Source: Chitinophaga costaii (GTDB lineage Bacteria; Bacteroidota; Bacteroidia; Chitinophagales; Chitinophagaceae). From it: DNA of 64,000 nt. Position 1 is the first letter of the stretch; the number at the start of each line of letters is the position of its first letter. Location: positions 124,001-188,000 of the forward strand of contig NZ_FMAR01000004.1 of assembly GCF_900094705.1 (NCBI RefSeq), given 5' to 3'. The notes beneath the pieces are model-generated. The model ran no database searches, was not told the DNA's origin, and was given only the letters and a program-made list of their open reading frames with translations. The translations under genes were made by a program, and so were the position numbers. This document shows, piece by piece, positions 34,120-43,239 of the stretch.

Positions 34120-36654
34120 ATGAGCGAATTAGAAAATGGAACGGCCTCCGATGAATCATTGCAAGGCGTCATACATGTTGGCGGTATGTACGAAAACTGG
34201 TTCCTGGATTATGCCTCCTACGTAATCCTGGAACGGGCGGTACCGGCGGTGGAAGACGGGCTAAAACCGGTACAGCGCCGTATTATGCATGCCATGAAAG
34301 AAATGGATGATGGCCGCTTTAATAAAGTAGCCAACATCATTGGGCAAACCATGCAATACCATCCGCATGGCGATGCTTCTATCAGCGACGCGATCGTGAA
34401 TATGGGTCAAAAGGACTTGCTGATAGAAACCCAGGGTAACTGGGGTGATGTGCGTACCGGCGACGATGCTGCGGCAGCCCGTTACATCGAGGCCCGCCTC
34501 TCTAAGTTTGCACTGGAGGTTTTGTTCAACGCAAAGACCACCGTATGGCAGTTAAGTTATGACGGCCGTAAAAACGAGCCACTGGCGCTGCCTGCTAAAT
34601 TTCCGCTGCTGCTGGCACAGGGCGCAGAAGGTATTGCGGTGGGACTTTCTACCAAAATATTACCCCACAACTTTTGTGAGCTGATCGATGCTTCTATCAA
34701 ATACCTGCGGGGCAAAAAATTTGAACTATACCCCGACTTCATGACTGGCGGTATGCTGGATGCCGGCAACTACAACGACGGCAAGCGGGGAGGCAAAGTA
34801 AGGGTGCGCGCTCACATTGAAGAAAAAGATAAAAAGACCCTGCTCATTAAAGACGTGCCTTACGGGATCACCACTACCCAATTGATGGAGAGCATTGTAA
34901 AGGCCAATGACAACGGGAAAATAAAAATAAAAAAGGTGGTAGACAATACTGCTGCCGAGGTAGAGATAGAGGTGCACCTGGCCCCTGGCATTTCGCCAGA
35001 CATTACCATCGATGCACTGTATGCCTTTACCGATTGTGAAATTTCCATTTCGCCCAATGCCTGCGTGATCATAGAAGACAAACCCCGCTTTGTAACGGCT
35101 TCCGACCTGTTGCGGCAATCGACTGATCTGACCAAGTTATTGTTGCAGGAAGAATTGAAGATTAAGCTGGCAGAACTGGAAAACAAATGGCATTATACCT
35201 CCCTGGAAAAGATCTTCTTTGAAAAGCAGATATACAAAGAACTGGAGCAGAAACACAAAGACTGGGAAACTGTGCTACAGGCCATCGATAAAGCATTTGG
35301 GCCTTACAAGAAATTGTTGAAACGACCCATTGAGCGGGAAGATATTGTGAAGCTCACTGAAAAGCCCGTGCGGCGCATTTACCGTCTCGACATCAATGAA
35401 CTGAACGAACAGATCAAGGCTATAGAAGCAGATATTAAGCAAGTGAAATTTGACCTGGCCAACCTGACCGATTTTGCGGTGACTTATTATGAAAACCTGC
35501 TGAAGAAATATGGCAAGGGTCGCGAGCGCAAAACGGAGCTTAAGACCTTCGATACCATCCAGGTGCAGCAGGTGGCTATGGCTAATACTAAGATTTATGT
35601 GAACCGCGCCGAAGGTTTTATTGGCACCTCGCTCAAGAAAGATGAATTTGTAGCAGATTGTTCCGACCTGGATAATATCATCGTGTTTCTACGTAATGGC
35701 AAGATGCTCATCACCAAAGTGGCCGAAAAAACCTTCGTAGGCAAGGACATAATTCACATAGCCGTGTTCCGCAAAAATGATGAACGCACCACCTACAACA
35801 TGATTTATGTAGATGGCATCAGCGGTGTTACGTATGCCAAACGCTTCAACGTAACAGGCATTACCCGTGACAAGGAATACGAACTGGCTGGTAAGGGGGA
35901 TAAACATACCAAGGTGTATTATTTTTCCGCCAATCCCAACGGGGAAGCGGAAGTGGTGACCGTAAAACTCAGTCCCAATAGCCCTGCCCGTAAAAAGGAA
36001 TTTGATTTCTATTTTGAAACGCTGGATATCAAAGGCCGTAATTCTATGGGTAACCAGCTCACGAAATATGCCGTGAAAGGGGTGAAGTTCAAGGAAGCCG
36101 GCGTATCTACCCTGGCGGGCATGAAAATTTGGTATGACGATGCTACGGGCCGCCTGAACATTGAAGAACGCGGGGTATACATTGGAAGTTTTGAAGGGGA
36201 AGATAAAATTCTGGTCATTAATAAAAACGGTACTTACGAGCTTACCAATTATGAGCTTACTAACCGGTATGAAACGGCCATGGTGATGTATATTGAAAAA
36301 TTTAACCCAGAGAAAATTGTTTCAGCCATTTATTACGATGCTGATAAAAAACAATACAACGCCAAACGTTTTAAAATTGAAACGCAGACGCTGCATAATA
36401 AATTCCAATTTATCAAGGAAGGTACTGGCAACTACCTGGAGCTGGTGACCACCGTAGAATCGCCCTTGTTGTTATTGAAAACCGGTAAGAAACGTAATCC
36501 GGAAGAAGAACAATTTGAGTTGAATGAATTTGTGGAAGTAACGGGCTGGAAGACGGTAGGGACACGCATTGCCGGCGATGACTTTGTAAGTATAGAACTG
36601 CTGAACGAAGAAGAAGACCCGGACGATGGTGCGGTGCAAGGAGAATTATTTTAA
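34120..36654 (+). CDS. parC: DNA topoisomerase IV subunit A
   Basis: The 844-aa protein is a type IIA topoisomerase cleavage subunit. The catalytic tyrosine is Tyr122 in AARYIEARL, and the quinolone-pocket region has YHPHGDASISDAIVN. A coiled-coil tower and a C-terminal beta-pinwheel domain follow, without a clear GyrA-box QRRGG, which favours ParC over GyrA. It pairs with ParE encoded upstream for chromosome decatenation. A strong terminator follows. Confidence 0.9.
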   Translation: MSELENGTASDESLQGVIHVGGMYENWFLDYASYVILERAVPAVEDGLKPVQRRIMHAMKEMDDGRFNKVANIIGQTMQYHPHGDASISDAIVNMGQKDLLIETQGNWGDVRTGDDAAAARYIEARLSKFALEVLFNAKTTVWQLSYDGRKNEPLALPAKFPLLLAQGAEGIAVGLSTKILPHNFCELIDASIKYLRGKKFELYPDFMTGGMLDAGNYNDGKRGGKVRVRAHIEEKDKKTLLIKDVPYGITTTQLMESIVKANDNGKIKIKKVVDNTAAEVEIEVHLAPGISPDITIDALYAFTDCEISISPNACVIIEDKPRFVTASDLLRQSTDLTKLLLQEELKIKLAELENKWHYTSLEKIFFEKQIYKELEQKHKDWETVLQAIDKAFGPYKKLLKRPIEREDIVKLTEKPVRRIYRLDINELNEQIKAIEADIKQVKFDLANLTDFAVTYYENLLKKYGKGRERKTELKTFDTIQVQQVAMANTKIYVNRAEGFIGTSLKKDEFVADCSDLDNIIVFLRNGKMLITKVAEKTFVGKDIIHIAVFRKNDERTTYNMIYVDGISGVTYAKRFNVTGITRDKEYELAGKGDKHTKVYYFSANPNGEAEVVTVKLSPNSPARKKEFDFYFETLDIKGRNSMGNQLTKYAVKGVKFKEAGVSTLAGMKIWYDDATGRLNIEERGVYIGSFEGEDKILVINKNGTYELTNYELTNRYETAMVMYIEKFNPEKIVSAIYYDADKKQYNAKRFKIETQTLHNKFQFIKEGTGNYLELVTTVESPLLLLKTGKKRNPEEEQFELNEFVEVTGWKTVGTRIAGDDFVSIELLNEEEDPDDGAVQGELF

Positions 36655-36677
36655 TCCATGACCTCGCGCCTGGTAGC

Positions 36678-36710
36678 GCCCTCCGCAGCTTTCGCAGCGG
36701 AGGGCTTTTT
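36678..36710 (+). terminator. Terminator after parC
   Basis: GCCCTCCGC pairs perfectly with GCGGAGGGC, followed by five Ts. Confidence 0.9.
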
Positions 36711-36762
36711 ATTGCAAGGATCTGAGCCGGGGTTTATCACCCAATAAAGGGTATAGAAAGTA

Positions 36763-37764
36763 TTATTGTTTTTTTCCGGGTTTCTTTTTGGTAGCGGGCT
36801 GCTGGGCGGCTGCTTCGGCGGCTTTTTGGGCCTGTACCTCTTCTTCAGACTGGATGTGGGTATTGTCTTTGCTTTTCATATCCAGCGGAACAGGGATGGG
36901 TGGTTTTCCATTGGGCAGGGCGTCGTGGAAAATCTTATCAATATGTACCCATTTGCCACCTTTCCATTTAAACGCCTCATAGTCCATGTCGGGTACATAG
37001 GTGAATTTCTTGGAAGGCTCATTGATTTCCGAAATGAGGTGGTCGAACACAATTTCATCCATGTCGGCACTAAAGTTTAGCATAACGGCTGCTTCCTTTT
37101 TGTATTCCAGGAAAAAACGGTTTTGGGTGGGGCGCTTTACCGTATCTTCTTCAAAGCTGAAATAGGGACCGCCAAAAACGGGCTGACCGTTTTTGAAGGT
37201 CAGCATTTCCAGTAGTTTTTTTTGGCTGCGGGGATTGTTACCATCCCATCCCAGTAGGGTATAATATTCTTGGTTAAAAAAGTGGGTTTGTACGATGTTA
37301 TAATAGAGGCATCCATACCAGGCCTTGTTACTGGTAATGGTGTCCCTGTTTACGATAGCGTCGCTACTGTCTATGAGGGCAAAGAGTTTCAGGCTACCAT
37401 CGGGCGTATTTAACTGGATGGCGCCGTGGTGTTGAAAAAAGCCGTTGTCTGTTTCCTGTAGCCAGGTGAAAATGCGGAAGGTGCTGTCTTTTGGATATTT
37501 AATGGAAATAGTTTGCAGGGAATCGAAAGGGAAATAAAAGGAGTTGTTGGTTTTAAGTGCGCGCACCAGTTTGGGAATAAAAGCTTCTAGGGCATTTTGT
37601 TTGATATTGTCATTTAAACCGTGCAGCATTTGGTCGGCTACTTTTTGCAGGGTGTCTTGCGAACGGCGCAGGGCTTTTTCGTCCTGGGGCAATAGCTTTT
37701 GGGCATGCAATGCTTGCAGGCTTAAACAGAGCAACAGGAGCAGGGAGCTGAATTTTTTTGTCAT
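36763..37764 (-). CDS. Secreted protein of unknown function
   Basis: A 333-aa protein with a signal peptide (LLLLLCLSLQALHAQ) and a mature part without a motif I can assign. Conserved-looking segments are AWYGCLYYNIV, YYTLLGWDGNNPRSQKKLLEMLTF and VFDHLISEINEPSKKFTYVPDMDYEAFKW. It ends in a Gln/Ala stretch and a poly-basic tail (KKKPGKKQ). It lies 40 nt downstream of gmhB on the same strand and could be co-transcribed with it. Probably periplasmic; function unknown. Confidence 0.7.
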   Translation of the reverse strand: MTKKFSSLLLLLCLSLQALHAQKLLPQDEKALRRSQDTLQKVADQMLHGLNDNIKQNALEAFIPKLVRALKTNNSFYFPFDSLQTISIKYPKDSTFRIFTWLQETDNGFFQHHGAIQLNTPDGSLKLFALIDSSDAIVNRDTITSNKAWYGCLYYNIVQTHFFNQEYYTLLGWDGNNPRSQKKLLEMLTFKNGQPVFGGPYFSFEEDTVKRPTQNRFFLEYKKEAAVMLNFSADMDEIVFDHLISEINEPSKKFTYVPDMDYEAFKWKGGKWVHIDKIFHDALPNGKPPIPVPLDMKSKDNTHIQSEEEVQAQKAAEAAAQQPATKKKPGKKQ

Positions 37765-37804
37765 GCAGGAAAGTATTGGTGATTATACGTGGCAATTACG
37801 TGAT

Positions 37805-38353
37805 TTATTGTATGGCTTTGGCAAAGTGCAACAAACTATCGTACCGTGCATCCTGCAAGGGATGCGGAAAGAGTAGGTGTGGCTGGGTAGAGGGAATGAA
37901 GACGGTGTACATGCCGAGTTGCTTTCCAAACTGCATGTCGCTCCCGGTATTGCCCACCATGATACTGCGGGAGAAATTAATCTCCGGAAAATCATGTTGC
38001 GCCTGCAAAGCCATGCCGGGCTGCGGTTTGCGGCAGGGGCTGTGGGCATCCAGGTCGGGGCAATGGTAAATACGGTCTATGCGCCCGCCCGATGGAAGGA
38101 TAGCTTGCTGCATACGTTGGTGAATGTCCTGTAAGCCTTCCGTGGTAAGCAACCCTTTGCCGATGCAACGCTGGTTGGTGACGACCACTATGCGGGTAAA
38201 CCGGCGCGCCAGCATACCCAGTGCTTGAGGTGCGCCTTCGGTGAAATGGAACATATTCCAGTGCAGGACATAGCCATGGTGGATCTCTTCATTGATGACG
38301 CCATCGCGATCCAGGAACAGTGTCCAGGTGTTATCGATAACAGGTAGTTGCAT
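37805..38353 (-). CDS. gmhB: D-glycero-D-manno-heptose 1,7-bisphosphate 7-phosphatase (GmhB-like)
   Basis: The 182-aa protein is a HAD phosphatase with the nucleophile pair Asp15/Asp17 in FLDRDGVIN, VVVTNQRCIGKG and CRKPQPGM, typical of GmhB. It removes the 7-phosphate of heptose 1,7-bisphosphate, the third step of the pathway whose other genes lie just upstream. Two oddities are visible. Of the four usual zinc ligands only Cys98 and Cys107 remain, with Asp100 and Ser105 at the others, and the usual VGDxxSD acidic motif reads VGNTGSD. It may still work. It is separated from hddC by a 459-nt non-coding stretch. Confidence 0.85.
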   Translation of the reverse strand: MQLPVIDNTWTLFLDRDGVINEEIHHGYVLHWNMFHFTEGAPQALGMLARRFTRIVVVTNQRCIGKGLLTTEGLQDIHQRMQQAILPSGGRIDRIYHCPDLDAHSPCRKPQPGMALQAQHDFPEINFSRSIMVGNTGSDMQFGKQLGMYTVFIPSTQPHLLFPHPLQDARYDSLLHFAKAIQ

Positions 38354-38812
38354 AGTTCTTTTTTTTCGTTTAAGGGTGCTTTTGGGCTATTCCGGCATTC
38401 GCCTGGAGGGGGGCCGCTGCCATGGGGGCCATTTTTTGCTGGTGCAAAAAATGCAAATGAGCGTAAGCGAATTCATGAAACCCCGTAAAAATGCCTGGAT
38501 AAAATGCAACTGGTGGCTGCGGGAAATGGCTGAAATTTACAGCGTTTCGCTACGGTAAACAAGCTATTTAGCGTTGGATTTTTCTTTTGCGATTGTGCGC
38601 GCTGGCTCTTGTATTTCCCTAGGCCCGTTTGCCACTTTATGCTCCACTACGTAAATTTCTGAATGCCATTTTCCTAAGGCCGCAAAATCTTTGCATAACT
38701 ATGGCTTCCATCTTTTTGTCCGCAAAGTTCTGCATCCTTCTTTTCTAAGGCTGCAAAATCTTCGTATATCCTCCGCTTTCATCTTCCTACATTCATAGAT
38801 TCCCTTCCATGA
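38354..38812. repeat. Degenerate repeat cluster between hddC and gmhB
   Basis: The right half contains imperfect copies of a C/T-rich unit: TTCCTAAGGCCGCAAAATCT (38669-38690 region), a shorter GTCCGCAAAGTTCTGCAT, and TTCTAAGGCTGCAAAATCTT (38740 region), at about 35-nt spacing. On the minus strand the core reads TTTTGCGGCCTTAG. Short frames there (for example KDFAALGKW) have no start codon. No intact gene is present. It interrupts an otherwise tight minus-strand operon. Confidence 0.5.
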
Positions 38813-39517
38813 CTATGGGAACATTTTAACCAGGTCATGGGCCGCTTGGGTGAAGTCTTCGGGTATGCCAATGTCTATAAAATAAGTAGGGCTGATGAAG
38901 CCATGAAGTTCGCCGGCGGCGGATTGTGGCGTTAGTACTTGTGTTTCGAAGGAGAAGGCGGTGGGCAGGGAAAGGCTTTTCAGGTAATGCTGGCTGGTAA
39001 GGTATACGCCGCCATTGATGAGGCCTTTTTCCTGGTATTGTTTTTCGCGGAAGGCGGTGATGCGGCCTGTGGTGTCCAGTACAATGCTGCCGTAACGCTC
39101 AAACTTTTCCATGGGTTTCAGCGCCAGGGTAAGCTGGCTGTTGTGCGCCTGTGCAAAGGCCAGCATGGCCGGTAGTGGTACATCGAAAAAGGTGTCGCCG
39201 TTGAAGATGGCAAAGGTATCTTCTTCCAGGTAAGGCATGGCATGGAGGATGGCACCACCGGTACCCAGTGGCTCCTGCTCTACGGCAAAGGATACATGCA
39301 GGGGCAGGGGCGTGTTTTCACACCATTGAATGACTTGTTCAGCAAGGTAACCGAGGGATAACACGGCATGGGTGATACCCTGGGTATGCAGGTACTGAAA
39401 AAGGTAATACAGGAAAGGCTGGCCGCCCATGGGGGCGAGGCATTTCGGCTTGTTGGCCACCACGCTGCGTAAGCGGGTGCCCAGGCCACCTGCCAGTATG
39501 ATACATGCGCGCACCAT
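38813..39517 (-). CDS. hddC: D-glycero-alpha-D-manno-heptose 1-phosphate guanylyltransferase
   Basis: Using ATG 39517 the protein is 234 aa; it overlaps the gmhA stop by one base (TAATG), so translation is coupled. The nucleotidyltransferase signature is ILAGGLGTRLR, followed by KPKCLAPMGGQPFL and FNGDTFFDV. It transfers GMP from GTP to heptose 1-phosphate, giving GDP-heptose. The assignment as HddC rather than a hexose enzyme rests on neighbours gmhA, hddA and gmhB. Confidence 0.88.
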   Translation of the reverse strand: MVRACIILAGGLGTRLRSVVANKPKCLAPMGGQPFLYYLFQYLHTQGITHAVLSLGYLAEQVIQWCENTPLPLHVSFAVEQEPLGTGGAILHAMPYLEEDTFAIFNGDTFFDVPLPAMLAFAQAHNSQLTLALKPMEKFERYGSIVLDTTGRITAFREKQYQEKGLINGGVYLTSQHYLKSLSLPTAFSFETQVLTPQSAAGELHGFISPTYFIDIGIPEDFTQAAHDLVKMFP

Positions 39518-40098
39518 TATTCGAACAGGTTGTTTTCTACGATTTCGCAAATAATATGGCCTACAGTAATATGGGCCTCCTGGATGCGGGGCGTGTCTGT
39601 AGAGGGCATATTAAGCAGGTAGTCGCAGGTGCTTTTCATTTTGCCACCACTCAGGCCCGTCATGGCCACCACGATCATTTTTTTGTCTTTGGCTGCTTTC
39701 ATGGCCTGCAGGATATTTTCAGAATTGCCGGAGGTAGAAATGGCTACCAGCACATCGTTTTGCTTGCCCATTGCTTTAACGGCGCGGGCATATATATGAT
39801 CAAACCCGTAGTCATTGGCCACGGCGGTGAGGTAGGAAGTATTACAATGCAGGGCCTCTGCATAGAGGGGCGTGCGGTCTTTATAAAAACGCCCTGAAAA
39901 TTCTGCGGCCAGGTGTTGTGCATCGGAGGCGGAACCGCCGTTGCCACAAAACAACAGCTTGTGGCCGGTTTCCAGGCTTTTGGTGATGATCTGCGCCACC
40001 AGGGAGATCGTTTGCAGCAGGTGTTCGTCCTTAATGATGGCTTCTTTTACATGGATGCTTTCCCGGAAGGTGAGCTGAATTTTTTCGAACTGGGTCAT
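39517..40098 (-). CDS. gmhA: Sedoheptulose 7-phosphate isomerase GmhA
   Basis: The 193-aa SIS-domain protein has FCGNGGSASDAQHLAAEFSGRF (in part), the GmhA signature, and ISTSGNSENILQAM for sugar phosphate binding. It converts sedoheptulose 7-phosphate to D-glycero-D-manno-heptose 7-phosphate, the first step of the pathway. It lies between hddA (17 nt upstream) and hddC (1-nt overlap). Confidence 0.93.
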   Translation of the reverse strand: MTQFEKIQLTFRESIHVKEAIIKDEHLLQTISLVAQIITKSLETGHKLLFCGNGGSASDAQHLAAEFSGRFYKDRTPLYAEALHCNTSYLTAVANDYGFDHIYARAVKAMGKQNDVLVAISTSGNSENILQAMKAAKDKKMIVVAMTGLSGGKMKSTCDYLLNMPSTDTPRIQEAHITVGHIICEIVENNLFE

Positions 40099-40115
40099 AA
40101 GTGTGGTGTAGTGCG

Positions 40116-41135
40116 TTACAGGCTCCAGGTATGCAGCCCATGGTGCGTGAAATGATATCTTTTCAAATGACCGCCATGTGCTTTTAAGGTGTTGGCTACT
40201 TTAAAACGGGTATTGCCCGGGCAATAGAAAATCATAAAGCCGCCGCCGCCTGCACCGGAAATTTTTCCGCCGGAAGCCCCCGCCTGGCGGGCGGCTTCAT
40301 ACAGGTTGTCCAGTTGCTGGTTGGAGATTCCTTTGGCCATTTGCTTTTTATGTTGAAACCCATAATCTAAAATCTCGCCAATTTTGTGAATTTCCCCTCG
40401 CAGCAAGGCTTCTTTCATCATTACGGCTTGTTCTTTCAGGTGGTGCATGGCATCTATGGAGGCGTCTTTTTTCTCGCTCACATTTTTTTGCTGCTCACTG
40501 ATAATACTGCTACTTAAGCGGCTGGTGGAGGTGTAATACAGCAGGAGGTTGTTTTCCAGCTCATACAAATATTTGTCCTTGATGCGCAAAGGGTTTACGA
40601 TGACGCGGTTATCGTAAAATTCCATAAAATTAACGCCCCCGAAGGTGGCGGCGTATTGGTCTTGTTTGCCACCTGCTTGTTGTAAGTCTTCCCGTTCTAT
40701 GCCATAGGCGAGCTGGGCAATATCGTATTCTCCCAGGGGCAGTTTTAGCCATTCCACGAAAGCGCCCAGCACGGCTACTACCAGGGTAGAGGAGGTGCCC
40801 AGGCCAGATCCGGCGGGGGCGTCCACAAAGGTGGTGAGCCGGAAGCTGAGGGGTTGCTGGCAGTATTCTTTCATCACCCGGTTGGCTACACCCTTCAGAA
40901 TATCCAACTGGCCGTCTATGGGCAGTTGCATAGATGCCGGGTAGGTCAGTTGTTCGCCCCGGTCTTCAGCATCGAAGATCACTTGCCCGTTATCCAGCGG
41001 TTCTATCGCGGCGCGGGCATATAAAGAAATGGTGGCGTTAAGAATGGCGCCGCCATAAAGATCGGAATAAGGACTTACGTCCGTGCCACCCCCGGCCAGG
41101 CCGATGCGTAGCGGCGCTTTGCTTCTGTAGATCAC
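40116..41135 (-). CDS. hddA: D-glycero-alpha-D-manno-heptose 7-phosphate kinase
   Basis: The 339-aa GHMP kinase starts with GTG (GTG ATC TAC), giving the typical HddA beginning IYRSKAPLRIGLAGGGTDVS. The ATP-binding motif is GSGLGTSS and the C-terminal motif is GASGGKISGAGGGGF. It phosphorylates heptose 7-phosphate at C1 in the alpha configuration, committing to the GDP-linked branch rather than the ADP-linked LPS branch. It is 13 nt after the glycosyltransferase gene. Confidence 0.93.
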   Translation of the reverse strand: MIYRSKAPLRIGLAGGGTDVSPYSDLYGGAILNATISLYARAAIEPLDNGQVIFDAEDRGEQLTYPASMQLPIDGQLDILKGVANRVMKEYCQQPLSFRLTTFVDAPAGSGLGTSSTLVVAVLGAFVEWLKLPLGEYDIAQLAYGIEREDLQQAGGKQDQYAATFGGVNFMEFYDNRVIVNPLRIKDKYLYELENNLLLYYTSTSRLSSSIISEQQKNVSEKKDASIDAMHHLKEQAVMMKEALLRGEIHKIGEILDYGFQHKKQMAKGISNQQLDNLYEAARQAGASGGKISGAGGGGFMIFYCPGNTRFKVANTLKAHGGHLKRYHFTHHGLHTWSL

Positions 41136-41148
41136 CGTATAACAAAGT

Positions 41149-42285
41149 TTAAAGGGATGCTAAGGTATGGATTTCCGTGGCAATGCGGCTCCAGGAATAC
41201 TGGAGTTTGGCAGCCCTTACGGCGGCTGTCATAGGGGCTTCCTGTGCTTCGTTGTAATATTTTACAATAGCAGTGGCAATGTCTGCTGGTACCGGCTCGG
41301 TTTGATAGCCTACCACGCCGTGGGGTACCATTTCGGTGAGTCCACCTACGCTGGTTACCACCATGGGCTTCTCAAAATGATAAGCAATTTGTGAAATACC
41401 GCTTTGGGTAGCGCTTTTATAGGGTTGTACTACCAGGTCGGCGGCGCAGAAATAGTCTTTTACCGCGTCGTTGGGAATAAAATCGGTGTGCAGCAGCACC
41501 CGGTCTCCCAGGTTTAGTTGTTCCATCAGTGCTTGGTAGGGCGCGGCGTCTTCGTAGAATTCGCCGGCTACTATGCATTTAATGTTGGCGGCAATGATGC
41601 GGGGGTCGGCCATGGCTTGCAGCAGCAGGTCCAGGCCCTTGTATTTGCGGATGAAGCCAAAGAACAGGATATAACGTTGGTCGGGGTCCAAGTGCAGGTG
41701 TTTGCGGGCTTCTGCCTTGGGGATGATGGGGCCGTAATTGTCATAGATGGGGTGGGGTACGAGGCTGGCGGGTTTGGCAGGTTCAAACAGCCGCAGGTCG
41801 TCCAGCACCTTCTGACTCATGGCAATGAAGGCGTCTACCGGTTTCAGGAAATATTTGGAAAAGGCCACGTCTCCGGGGCGTTTTTCGTGGGGGATCATAT
41901 TGTCCAGAATGGAAATCACCTTCGTATGGCGGGCGTTTTTCTTACCGATGCGCAGGATAGTACCCAGGGCAGGACCCATGAAGGGCAGCCAGAATTTCAC
42001 AATCACCAGGTCTGGAGCAAATTGCTTCATCATGCGACCTATGCGCAGCCAGTTCAGTGGGTTCACGGCGTTCACCAGGCGGCGAATGTGGAGGTCGGTG
42101 GGCGCAGGGTCGGTGGCATACTGGCTTTGGCCGGGGAAAAGAAATTGGGGATACTGGAGGGTGAAGGTCCATATTTCCACTTCGGCCTGCAGCTGCAGCT
42201 CCCGGGCCAGGCGCTCGTTGTAAGCGGCAATGCCTCCCCGGTAGGGGAAGGCAGTGCCGAGTATAATTATTTTTTGTGTTGCCAT
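41149..42285 (-). CDS. Glycosyltransferase family 4 (GT-B)
   Basis: A 378-aa GT-B enzyme. The N-terminal Rossmann part has GTAFPYRGGIAAYNERLAREL and the C-terminal part has ILFFGFIRKYKGLDLLLQAM, VVQPYKSATQSGISQIAYHF and VVTSVGGLTEMV, the GT4 nucleotide-sugar signature. No signal or membrane helix is seen. Its start overlaps the stop of the upstream GT2 gene by one base (TAATG). With the heptose genes directly downstream it may add GDP-heptose to a glycan; that specificity is inferred. Confidence 0.87.
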   Translation of the reverse strand: MATQKIIILGTAFPYRGGIAAYNERLARELQLQAEVEIWTFTLQYPQFLFPGQSQYATDPAPTDLHIRRLVNAVNPLNWLRIGRMMKQFAPDLVIVKFWLPFMGPALGTILRIGKKNARHTKVISILDNMIPHEKRPGDVAFSKYFLKPVDAFIAMSQKVLDDLRLFEPAKPASLVPHPIYDNYGPIIPKAEARKHLHLDPDQRYILFFGFIRKYKGLDLLLQAMADPRIIAANIKCIVAGEFYEDAAPYQALMEQLNLGDRVLLHTDFIPNDAVKDYFCAADLVVQPYKSATQSGISQIAYHFEKPMVVTSVGGLTEMVPHGVVGYQTEPVPADIATAIVKYYNEAQEAPMTAAVRAAKLQYSWSRIATEIHTLASL

Positions 42286-43223
42286 TAGCCGATTTGTTCT
42301 TCTATCAGGTAATTATTCCGTTCGGGCGCGTTGCGCGTTACCAGCTCACCGATAAAGCCAGTGAGGAATAGCTGGGAGCCGATGATCATGGCCAGGAGGG
42401 CCAGGAAGAAAATGGGGCGCTCGGTCATTTTATACTGGTCGAACGCCAGCTTGGCGAAGGCCAGGTAGCCGGCAATCACAAAGCCGATAAAGAAAAACAG
42501 GAAGCCCAGTGCGCCAAAAAAATGCATGGGGCGCTTCCCAAACTTACCGATAAACATGATGGAGGCCAGGTCCAGGAAGCCGTTGATAAAGCGTTCCAGC
42601 CCAAACTTACTCACGCCATATTTGCGGGCGCGGTGTTCCACCACTTTTTCGCCGATCCGGCGAAAGCCGCTCCACTTAGCCAGTACGGGAATGTAGCGAT
42701 GCATTTCGCCATACACTTCTATACATTTTACCACCTTGCGGTTATAAGATTTGAGGCCGCAGTTCATGTCGTGCAGTTTAATGCCGCTCATGCGGGTGGT
42801 GGCGTAATTATATAATTTGGAAGGCAGGTTTTTGGTAACGGCATTATCATACCGTTTCTTTTTCCAGCCGCTCACAAGGTCGTATTTATCTGTTATGATC
42901 ATACGGTATAGTTCCGGTATTTCGTCCGGACTGTCTTGCAGGTCGGCGTCCATCGTGATGATCACATCGCCCTGTGCCTGGCGGAAGCCTTCGTTGAGGG
43001 CGGCAGATTTGCCGTAGTTGCGTTGAAACTTAATGCCTTTGATATGGTGGTTGGCGTCAGATAGTTCGCGGATCACTTCCCAGGAGCGGTCGGTGCTGCC
43101 GTCGTCTATCATCCAGATGTCGTAGGAAAAATTGTTGTCCTGCATCACGCGCGCAATCCAGGCTGCCAGCTCTGGCAGTGATTCTTCTTCGTTTTTTAAC
43201 GGAACGATCACGGATATGTCCAT
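42285..43223 (-). CDS. Glycosyltransferase family 2, membrane-anchored
   Basis: A 312-aa GT-A enzyme with IDDGSTDRSW and the metal-binding DADLQDSP, and two C-terminal membrane helices (FFGALGFLFFFIGFVIAGYLA and FLALLAMIIGSQLFLTGFIG). This resembles the DPMS/GtrB-like group that transfers sugars to polyprenyl phosphate. It is one base upstream-coupled with the GT4 gene and 17 nt downstream of DUF4199. Confidence 0.88.
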   Translation of the reverse strand: MDISVIVPLKNEEESLPELAAWIARVMQDNNFSYDIWMIDDGSTDRSWEVIRELSDANHHIKGIKFQRNYGKSAALNEGFRQAQGDVIITMDADLQDSPDEIPELYRMIITDKYDLVSGWKKKRYDNAVTKNLPSKLYNYATTRMSGIKLHDMNCGLKSYNRKVVKCIEVYGEMHRYIPVLAKWSGFRRIGEKVVEHRARKYGVSKFGLERFINGFLDLASIMFIGKFGKRPMHFFGALGFLFFFIGFVIAGYLAFAKLAFDQYKMTERPIFFLALLAMIIGSQLFLTGFIGELVTRNAPERNNYLIEEQIG

Positions 43224-43239
43224 ACTAAAGTTGATATGG

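Noticed and set aside
38449-38556. 35-codon plus-strand frame between gmhB and hddC
   Set aside because: No promoter or terminator supports it and it lies beside the degenerate repeat cluster.
38620-38790. Minus-strand frames with KDFAALGKW-like repeats suggesting a decayed gene
   Set aside because: No start codon, frames are broken, and repeated nucleotides explain the repeated residues.
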